Assembly (NCBI GenBank): GCA_033558025.1
Contig: JAUCEF010000005.1
Coordinates: 4,340,001 to 4,404,000 of the forward strand
Origin: Phytophthora sp. 'mugwort'
Lineage: Eukaryota > Oomycota > Peronosporomycetes > Peronosporales > Peronosporaceae
Direction: 5' to 3'
Length of the DNA: 64,000 nt
Below are positions 56,439-64,000 of this stretch, one piece after another; positions within the stretch are counted from its first letter, which is position 1; each line of letters opens with the position of its first letter. Position numbers and translations under genes: made by a program. The notes under the pieces are model-generated. The model was given only the letters and a program-made list of their open reading frames with translations, ran no database searches and had not been told where the DNA came from.

Positions 56439-58804
56439 ACCGCCACAGTCGGCTGCATTGCAGTATTCGCCGCCCTCCCAGTTGGTGCGCGCAATCTTGG
56501 TGACGACGTGTACGACTCGCAAGCTCAAGCCATCGTCGACGGCTTCAGCACCGCCAAAGTACTGGGTCAGATGACCCAGATCACGATCACGCAGGTACTC
56601 AATAGCGACTACTCGCTGAATGAAGACTCGGTGCGCATGTATGCCAAGATGAACGTCGGGTCGTACCTCAACACGCCGTGGGACAGCGAGATCGACGTCA
56701 AGTGGGGCTGGAACGCGACCGAGTGGCGCGCCATTGTCACCCGCATCCAAGAGATCATGATGGAGGAGAACGGCGGCCACCCGAAGATTTACGGCCTCGA
56801 CTCGGTGCACGGTGCCAATTACGTCGCTGGGTCAGTCCTATTCGGCCAAGAGTTTAACAGTGGAGCTAGCTTCAACACTACTTGGTCTACCACGTCGGCA
56901 AAATCACTGGCCGCGACACGGAAGCGGCCGGAATCCCGTGTTTTTTTGGGCCTATCCTCGATCTCTCACAGAACCCGCTCTGGGCCCGTACCTACGAGAC
57001 GTTCGGTAAAGACTCGTACTTGTGCTCAGTCATGGGCGACGCTGTCATCCGAGGACTGCAGAGCAATAACCAAACTGCGGCCTGGATGAAGCACTTTGTG
57101 GGCTACTCAAAGACCCCCAGCGGGCACGACCGCGATGGTGTTAACATGGCTGACTTTGACTTGCTCAACTACTTCGTTAAGCCCTTCCAGGCTGGTATTT
57201 CGGCCGGTGCTCTGTCAACTATGGAGAACTACATCTCCACTAAAGAACTACATCTCCACTATCCCAGTGGTGGCGAACACGAAGATCCTCGAGGACCTCG
57301 TGCGCAATGATCTTAACTATGATGGCGGGGTCGTCACGGACTGGGCCGAGATTAACAACCTCAAGGATTGGCACCGAGTTGTGGACACTTATGATGAGGC
57401 TGTTCGTCTGTCGCTCACTCGAACAGCCCTCGATATGAGCATGGTTCCTTACGACACCGAGTTCATCACGTACGCAACCGAGATGCTCACAAACTTTTCG
57501 GAATACGAAGGCCGACTGCGTGAATCGGCCAAGCGCATTATCAAGATGAAACTCAAGCTCGGGTTGTATGAGAACCCTGTGCCTGGTGCCGACAATGAGT
57601 TCCTCGTTGGCAACGATGATGACAAGGCTGTGGCGTTGGAGTTGGCACGTGAATCTATTGTGTTGCTCAAGAACGCCGACAGTCTCCTCCCGCTGGCCAA
57701 AGGATCGTCCGTTTTCCTCACAGGACATGAGCTGACAACATCGGATACCAATGCAGTGGATGGAGTATCGCTTGGCAGGGATACTCTGGCAATGACATGT
57801 TTCCGAACGGCGTCTGTGTTCGTCAGGGTCTGAAGAACGTTATTGGCAACGACTCGTTCACTTAACCTAATGGACTGAACGCCGACGGAAGCTATTCAGC
57901 GGACGATTTCGCTACGGCCGTGAGTCTTGCAAGCCAGCACGAGTACACAATCGCAGTTATTGGCGAGGACACGTACGCCGAGAAGCCTGGTGACATTGAC
58001 GACTTGGCGCTACCCTCGGGACAAATAGCATACGTTGAAGCACTCGCAGCTACTGGTACCAAGGTGATTCTTCTTTTGTTCGAAGGCCGCTCCACGCCTT
58101 CTTGAAACGCTTCCCAATACTGCAAGAGCTGTCGTTCATGGTTTGCTTGCTTGTGAGCTTGGCGGCCAGGCGACGGCGGAAATTCTATACGGCGACGTGA
58201 ACCCCAGCGGACGACTGCCACTCACGTACCCGAAGGATTCAGCCAACGTAATGATCCCGTACAACCACCGAGTACCACAAAGTGCGTCGACGACATTGGC
58301 ACGAGTCTTGACTGCGAGATGCAATGGGACTTCTTTTTTTTTGATACCGGACTCAGCTACACCACGTTCACCTACTCCGCAGTCACATTGAGTAAGACAA
58401 CGGTATCTAGACGGGATGATTCCCTAACGGCGTCAGTGTTCGTGACGAAATCGGGCTCGGTCGCCGGAAAGGAGACTGTTATGTTGTTCTTAATCCAGCC
58501 GTACGGCTTGATCTCAGTGCCCGAGGTCAAGATGCTGCGGAAGTTTAAGAAGATCCGCCTGAAGCCTGGAACCACCGAGGAGGTCATTTTCACCCTTACG
58601 GCCGACGACTGGAGTGCGTACGACCCTCAGATTGGTAGCGGCTTCAATCAGGTTGCGGAGGACGGCACGTTCGTGGTGGCGATCAAGCCTGACACCGACT
58701 GTGATGTGTACAACACGATTACCAACGGTCTCTGCGCCCAGTTCACACTCAAGACGGGCACCGTAAACTTCGGCATCAGCGCCACGACCACGCGCCGTCG
58801 CTAG
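56439..58804 (+). pseudogene. GH3 beta-glucosidase, decayed
   Basis: A secreted family-3 glycoside hydrolase can be followed along the whole stretch. CIAVFAALPVGA looks like the end of a signal peptide, then QAIVDGFSTAKVLGQMTQIT, PKIYGLDSVHGANYV, FGPILDLSQNPLWARTYETF, WMKHFVGYS, and YDGGVVTDWAEI with the catalytic Asp of GH3. VLLKNADSLLPL, TIAVIGEDTYAEKPGDI, GDVNPSGRLPLTYP and a fibronectin III-like end to the stop at 58802-58804 follow. No in-frame ATG is found for the N-terminus. Frame breaks lie near 56880, at 57225-57262 (a 19-bp duplication), near 57770 and near 58090-58320, with a stop at 57865. The gene probably acted on cell-wall or plant glucosides. Confidence 0.82.
57225..57262. repeat. 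19-bp tandem duplication breaking GH3 frame
   Basis: AGAACTACATCTCCACTAA is repeated with one change. Removing one copy would restore the frame across this point, so the duplication is one of the inactivating changes. Confidence 0.93.
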
Positions 58805-58960
58805 TGTTGGAAGTGTTTTTCAAGGATTGTATGTGATGGTCTAGAGTATCCTAGCTGTTGTCGGTCAGGTGGCCGCTGTAAGTGTGCTAATCGTCAAATA
58901 ATGTAATCCAGCCAATCTTCCTAAATAGTACTTCCGTAGAAGTAGTATTACAATGCAGTA

Positions 58961-59162
58961 CAGCCGCGACAGTGGTATATGAACACCATCGGTCTCTTCA
59001 ATTCTTTTTATCAAATTGTGTTTTCATTCGATGAAATTACCCTGGATTATAACGAATTGCAATGTCGATTGCACCAACTTTTGATGCTGAATTCCACCTG
59101 GTTTTGAAAAACGATGAGAAATATTACTTCACGAGGTACGACATATATATGAACATAACTTC
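58961..59162. repeat. Tc1/mariner left TIR
   Basis: Reverse-complement match to 60320-60523 with few differences, including the blocks CCCTGGATTATAACGAATT and GAGAAATATTACTTCAC. Confidence 0.9.
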
Positions 59163-59278
59163 GGTTTGCGGAAAGTTTGCGTAAGCTTGATCCACAACTT
59201 TCGCCACGCGTTGTTAATGTGTTTACTATACAGACTGCTATCCCACCAATCGTTGCGCCACTTTTCAATTCGCCAACG

Positions 59279-60269
59279 ATGGCACGAGCTTCGCATCTGT
59301 CCGACAAAGAACGCGAGTCAATTCGGACACTCTCACTGCGCGGTTTTGCGGTCCGGGGCATCGCACAGGTGCTCACACGCTCTGTCTGTGCCTTGCAGAA
59401 TGTGTTGAAGGCGCCTGCCAATTTTCAGCCCAAGAAACGGCTTGGAAGTATGTCGAAAGTGACTGCGCGTGAGAAGCGGCATATCATCCGCTGTGTGTCC
59501 GTGCTCCGTTTGTCCGCAAAAAAAGTGAAAGAGAAGCTCAAGTTGGTGCAAAGCGTGCGTACGATTCAGCGCGTGATCAAGTCGATGAGCTGGATCAAGT
59601 ACAAGAAGCATGGTACCGCTCCAGCGTTGACGAAGCGCCACCGAGAAGCAAGGGTCAAGTGGGTCGAGCGTATGGGCTTCAAGGATGACGAAGCGTGGTG
59701 TCAAGTGGCGTTCAGCGATGAGAAGAAGTGGAACCTGGATGGCCCGGATGGCATGCGCTACGAATGGGTCGACCACGCGTCGCCCTAAGGAGCTCGACGT
59801 CCGTCGTCATACTGGCGGCGGTGGTGTCATGACTTGGGGAGCATTTCGTGCGGACACCAAGTCTGAATTGAAGTTCGTGGATGGGAACCAAGACTCCGTC
59901 AAGTATGTGAGCACCCTACGCACGCATTTGCAACCGTTCATCAATGCCGAAAACCGTATTTTTCAACAAGACAATGCGGCCATCCACAAATCCCGCTACA
60001 CGATGACCTGGCTTCAGGCCCAAGGGATCGACGTTATGGACTGGCCAGCTTTGTCCCCAGACCTCAATTCTATTGTGAAATTATGGGGCATCATGACCCA
60101 GCAAGTTTACGAAGGCGGGAAGCAGTACAACACGAAAGACGAGCTGAAGAAAGCGGTTTTGGCGTCATGGGCTGCAATTCGTCCCAAGACGCTCACAGAT
60201 CTGACCATATCAATGATCAAACGCTGTATCCAGGTATTAGTACACAGGGGAGCATATATTTCGTATTAG
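59279..60269 (+). pseudogene. Tc1/mariner transposase with one frameshift
   Basis: It starts at the ATG at 59279 (MARASHLSDKERESIRTLSL, the first helix-turn-helix), then TIQRVIKSMSWIKYKKHG and the DDE domain. The first Asp is in VAFSDEKKW (59717). A frameshift lies near 59780, after which the frame continues HTGGGGVMTWGAF, FQQDNAAIHKS (second Asp at 59970) and ALSPDLNSIVKLWG. There the third catalytic residue, Glu in DD34E families (NPIEN), is Val (GTG at 60075). The spacing fits DD34E. With a single frameshift and one catalytic change this is the least decayed DNA-transposon copy in the window apart from the Tigger-like gene. Confidence 0.86.
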
Positions 60270-60319
60270 CTACGCGCGAATCGCATCCATTATGCTTTAA
60301 AACAAATGTTTCGGTCATG

Positions 60320-60523
60320 TGGAAGTTATTTTCATATATTGTGTCGCACCTGGTGAAGTAATATTTCTCATCGTTTTTTAAAACCAGGTGGAATTCAGCA
60401 CCAAAAGTTGGTGCAATCGACATTGGAATTCGTTATAATCCAGGGTAATTTCAGCGAATGAAAACACAATTTAATAACAAATTGGAGAGACCGATGGTGT
60501 TCATATACCACTGTCGCGGACTG
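60320..60523. repeat. Tc1/mariner right TIR
   Basis: Inverted partner of 58961-59162. Confidence 0.9.
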
Positions 60524-60525
60524 TA

Positions 60526-60947
60526 TTGTGCTTTGCAAATATTTTGCCGGTCCGTTTTTTACCAGTCAGAAAATAAAATAAAGTGAGCCCATATAAATGC
60601 GCACGGAGGACTGTACTAATCGGGCTTTGCCCCTAAGAAAATTGCAAATTTTCATGGGATATTTTTTGATTCTTTTTTTAGGAATGACAATTGTTTTAAT
60701 TTTCAGGAATATATTTATTTTTTTATTAAAAACCGTACCCTAAACCGACACAGGTGGATAGGTCGAGTAGACTAAGGTGAATAAGAGAACTATTGAAGGA
60801 AGTCGGCAAAATGACTTTGTAACTTCGGGATAAAAAGTACCTCATTACTTTTTATAATTAGGTGTCACAAAACAGGGGGTTGCGACTGTTTAATAAAAAC
60901 TTAGGACTCTGCTAAATGGTAACATGATTGGTAAGGAGGAACATTTC
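60526..60947. other. AT-rich spacer, no gene
   Basis: T- and A-rich with runs of seven or more T near 60665-60725; nothing coding is seen. Confidence 0.45.
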
Positions 60948-61040
60948 ACAGGAAAGGACACTTTGTTCAGGCTTTGTACAATCCAGATTAGCTGGATACT
61001 ATTCTAGGATAGCATACAAAAAAGTAATACAAAATTGCAG
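60948..61040. repeat. Left arm of long inverted repeat
   Basis: It matches the reverse complement of about 62968-63067 at roughly 85 percent, with the identical core TTTGTACAATCCAGATTAGC. The right copy, read forward, has AATAAA and a pyrimidine-rich end like an LTR terminus, so the pair may be two LTR pieces in opposite orientation. Confidence 0.85.
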
Positions 61041-61429
61041 CCTGTGCGTTCCGTTTGACCAGGCCGCTACACATACAAATACGAGGGTAAAAAGAAAACC
61101 GGGTCGGTTGCATCAAACCGTGTCCGTTGCATTTCCGAAATGCGCCCAAGAACAAACAACCTCTTCCAGCCTGCGGATGCTTGGTCACCGGACTTCACCT
61201 CCATACCGACGTCTCAAGAAGCTGCAAAAGGAGGCAGAATCTCTCACTTACGTGCCCGTTGTCAAGGAAGTAGGAGGCCGCGCCGACGACACGTGACGTC
61301 GACAATCTCGCTTGAAAAAGTCCTCAGGGGCAATCGGACAGCTGAAGGTTGCACTATGTGTGGTGACAGAAAACCTAAACGATGCGTGAACGCCGACTAC
61401 GTTTTCGTCCATGCGGTCGCAGCCCAACG

Positions 61430-61975
61430 GATGCGACCAAGAACCTCACCAAGACTATCCGCGGGCCGTCCTTGCTGAAGAAGCATGCCGACCGCACGCC
61501 AGCCAGCATGATTTACGCTTGGAGGAAGGTACACGCCTGCGCGTTTCCGTTTCTGCTTCGATGTCCGCGACGATAATGCCGCCAGGGTCGTGTAAATTCA
61601 TGTGGGCTACTGCGTCATTTTTTTCTTGGAGATCTGGTACGCAGTGGCGTTGAAATCGACCGCAAACCCCATCGAATCCACAGATACCTATCTTATCAAG
61701 GCTTTAAGTGGAAGCCTGACGTGGTAAATACCGCTCTTCCTCGTTATAAAACATGCAAGTTCTGCGTTTTCAAGTGTCCGGACTCTAACGACTTTAGTAT
61801 GCGCCGCCGCTACTGCGCCGAGAATCTCGTTTGTGCAGAGAGCCAGAAAAACGTCGTCGCACGGACAACCAGGTGGGTGAGTACAAGTGCAATGTGTGCG
61901 ACAAGATATACACAAAGAGTAGCTCATTTAAGTCGCAAGTGTTTCGCGGGAACCAGACGAGTAGTACGAACTAGT
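61430..61975 (+). pseudogene. Oxygenase-like (DSBH) plus C2H2 zinc-finger relic
   Basis: Plus-strand pieces in order: NGCDQEPHQDYPRAVLAEEA (HxD at 61447-61455), LRLEEGTRLRVSVS (near 61515), HRIHRYLSYQGFKWKPDVVN (61671-61729), RYKTCKFCVFKC (first C2H2-like finger, near 61742) and EYKCNVCDKIYTKSSSF (second finger, near 61875). The HxD followed by a distal His in a beta-rich setting is the iron-binding layout of 2-oxoglutarate/Fe(II) oxygenases. Frame changes and stops break it in at least four places. It lies between the inverted repeats at 60948 and 62968. The oxygenase reading is inferred from motif order without a database match and should be treated as provisional. Confidence 0.4.
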
Positions 61976-62967
61976 TAGCTTTATTTATCTAGTTAGTCTT
62001 AGAACTCTTTCTCATAGGATACTGGTTTAGTCCTACCTGCGTATCCCCAGAATCGTGCAGGGATGTTGGGTCGTGGAAACCCGTATTTCAGGGACTGTAG
62101 CGTGAGTCACTGCCGACGGTGGAAGCACTGTCATCAACAACGCATCGATATACGGGTCGTACTGATTAAAGAAGGTCGGGCCGCAGGATGATTCCGATCC
62201 ACTCTCTCGAAGAACACCGAGTCTCTTCTTGTGTTAAAAGAGAGGGTTCTAGATCGGCGCGATGCAATCGAAGCGCGTCGACGTCGGAGCTCAACCCACT
62301 CTTCGTCGTATGGGGGCTCTTAAATTCGCGTCGTGAGCGCACTGCTCTGTTTACGGTTGATCCACCAATGCAAGCCGAATCGTGCGCGTTCAGGATGCGA
62401 CCATCCCAACTGGACCAGTTGAACCCGATAGCGCTTCACAACTTGGTGCCCTCTCAGACGCGGGCAGGAGAGAGGTTGATAAAACCGAATCGGCCTGCAA
62501 AGACTGATGTGTTGCGTCACCGTCGGATAACGGTAGAAAGCGAAACAAAATCTTAGGTATGTGACATTAGCTGGCTGCGAGAGAGGGGGACTATTATGCA
62601 GCTTCTCCATGGCTGTTGACAGGGGTCGAGCTGGATGTCGGCAGTTAGAAGCGAAGATATGAGCTGGCTTGAACCGGTGGGCGAAGCAGGGTTGAGTAAG
62701 GCGGAAAGATTACTGTTTATTGGTGTTGGATGCTTTTCAGGTTAAGCTTGAGCATTGCTGGACGGCTGGTGAAGTGAATCTGGTACTAACTAGGCGAAGA
62801 TGTTTTTTTAACTGAGAGAACTTGTCGAATCTGGCCAGTATACGGCGTATCTCGCCTGTAAATAGCTGGCTTTAGTCTCGCCTGTGCATTCTGTCTTCGA
62901 TTGTTATCGTGCAAATGAGGTCTTATCGCTACATTCTAGTTCGGCAATACATGTCTATTCTCTGCAA
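61976..62967. other. Repeat interior, no gene recognised
   Basis: A 122-codon open frame at 62188-62556 starts with ATG but has no known domain. The rest, 62600-62967, looks like LTR-type untranslated sequence. Confidence 0.35.
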
Positions 62968-63067
62968 CGTACACGCTACATTTTGTATTACTTTTTGTAT
63001 GTTATCCTTGGATAGTATCCAGCTAATCTGGATTGTACAAAGTCTGAATAAACTGTTCTTTCCTATG
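62968..63067. repeat. Right arm of long inverted repeat
   Basis: Inverted partner of 60948-61040; ends AATAAACTGTTCTTTCC then TATGTAATGG. Confidence 0.85.
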
Positions 63068-63381
63068 TAATGGCCCTTTTTGGAAATTGCCCCCCCTTAT
63101 TCTTGCCCCTTTTAGGTGTGTTAAGCAATCTGGATCAAAAGCCTTGTCTCAATAATGCATCTCCGTTTGGTGCATGCGATAGCGTATTTGATTTTTCCTA
63201 CAATAAAAATATAGCATACCAAATCTGTAGAGCTCTTAGGCCCTGTTTTTTTTCGTCGGTGTCTGGGTCTGGCAGTATCGGAAAGCATTTGGCTAGCAAT
63301 TATCCCCAGACGAGGCCTAAATTCCCACCCCAAGGGGGTGGGAGTTGTTTGAGGATTATATTCCCCAAACATGTGGTTGCC

Positions 63382-64000
63382 ATGGACGGCCAAGACGAAG
63401 ACAATGCAATGCTCACTTTTCTGGTGGCCGTTTGTGCGGCAGCGATAGCGCCCAGAATCGCGCGCATAAGAGCGGACAACGAAAACCAACTGGCAGTGAA
63501 CCATCTGGGCTTCGACCCTCTATTAGCATCTCCTCGCTTCGACGCTTGGTTTCGTGGTCATCTGCGCTGCTCCCAGCTTAACTTTGTGCGCATTTGCGAG
63601 ATATTTCGATCGCATGCATCACCAGCCTGCTCCACAGACGTGAACACATTTTTGAAAAAAGGATGGGCTTGCTACTGCTGTATCTGGCACCGACTGGGAG
63701 TACGAAAGATGCTAGGTTGTCGCTCGGCTTCTTAAAGTATCACGCGATTGGTATCATCAACGAGTTATTGGGGCTTGTTCGCGAGCTAGCAGACGTCTAC
63801 ATAAATGCCCTCAAGTGGTGCTGAGTGGACGAAACTGATGGATGGTTTTACTGTGGTTCGCGGATTTCCGTACGATTGTGGAACTGAAGTTGGTTCTCTC
63901 GTCGAGATAGCAAGGCCTGCTGAGTACGAAAAAAAAAAGAGAGTAGTATTGCAAGGATTTTTATCCAGCGATATGCATGCAAGGGATTTGTGGTTCTCGC
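63382..64000 (+). pseudogene. Second PIF/Harbinger transposase, 5' part, decayed
   Basis: It starts at the ATG at 63382 (MDGQDEDNAMLTFLVAVCAA), with SPRFDAWFRGHLRCSQLNFV (near 63528), the N-terminal region of DDE_4 transposases. After a frameshift near 63655 it continues as KRMGLLLLYLAPTGSTKDAR and LGFLKYHAIGIINELLGLV, the helix-turn-helix region. A break near 63820 leads to WTKLMDGFTVVRGFPYDC and GTEVGSLVEIARPAEY, where the family's first catalytic Asp (VDGTLFEI) is lost. It runs off the window. It is a different copy from the one at 19-20 kb and is on the other strand. Confidence 0.68.

Larger units (their letters stand above)
58961..60523 (+). mobile_element. Tc1/mariner element with ~200-bp TIRs (1563 bp)
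   Basis: The ends begin CAG(T)CCGCGACAGTGG at 58961 and, inverted, at 60523, each flanked by TA (58959-58960 and 60524-60525), the family's target duplication. The inverted repeats extend to about 59162 and 60320. A single transposase lies between them. The left end lacks one T of the terminal CAGTCC. Confidence 0.92.

Noticed and set aside
56208..56810. Long minus-strand open frame of 200 codons
   Set aside because: It is antisense to the GH3 glucosidase relic, whose family motifs are clear on the plus strand; its composition is that of a shadow frame.

Overview
The window looks like nuclear DNA of an oomycete, probably of the Phytophthora/Pythium type. The spliced genes have short GT-AG introns (53-98 nt in the eight best models). 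Initiator-like elements (CTCATTTC or TCACTCC followed by CAATTT) precede several starts. An M96/bZIP-like gene is present, and the repeats (SWIM-type MULE, CENP-B/pogo, hAT, Harbinger, Helitron, Tc1/mariner, SET and SANT-like relics) are of kinds common in oomycetes. The species cannot be named from sequence alone.

Layout. 1-3.6 kb: 3' part of a purple acid phosphatase, the proteasome subunit alpha-7 (PSMA3) and a Cys-rich protein of unknown role. 3.6-20.2 kb: a transposon graveyard with a SWIM-zinc-finger MULE, a hAT relic, a complete MULE of 2256 bp with long terminal inverted repeats and an 11-bp target duplication, a CENP-B/pogo relic carrying a duplicated palindrome, and a Harbinger transposase with its SANT-like partner. 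20.3-37.7 kb: a compact gene island. It holds an intact Tigger/CENP-B-like protein with an altered catalytic triad, Rab7, an A20-zinc-finger locus, ALADIN (AAAS), an AFG2-like double AAA+ ATPase, NDC1, a fused pseudouridine-5'-phosphate glycosidase/pseudouridine kinase, a MYND + AHA1-N protein, an M96/bZIP-like protein and a tRNA-Ser(UGA). 37.9-64 kb: repeats again, with two Helitrons in the same orientation, an IS630/Tc1 relic, a lone LTR, SANT-like and SET-domain relics, decayed MFS-transporter and GH3 beta-glucosidase genes, a Tc1/mariner element with ~200-bp inverted repeats, an inverted-repeat-flanked oxygenase/C2H2 relic and the start of a second Harbinger transposase.

In the island every model except the A20 locus splices in frame from start to stop. 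Outside it nearly every coding region has several frameshifts or stops. This contrast argues that the breaks are real decay and not sequencing error. Two nucleoporins known in animals to bind each other (ALADIN and NDC1) are separated by a single gene, and the genes from AAAS to the M96-like gene lie head-to-head or tail-to-tail with gaps of about 90-230 bp. The most unusual items are the Tigger-like protein whose triad reads His-Asp-Glu, the palindrome pair whose loops are reverse complements of each other, and the oxygenase-like relic with a zinc finger between inverted repeats.
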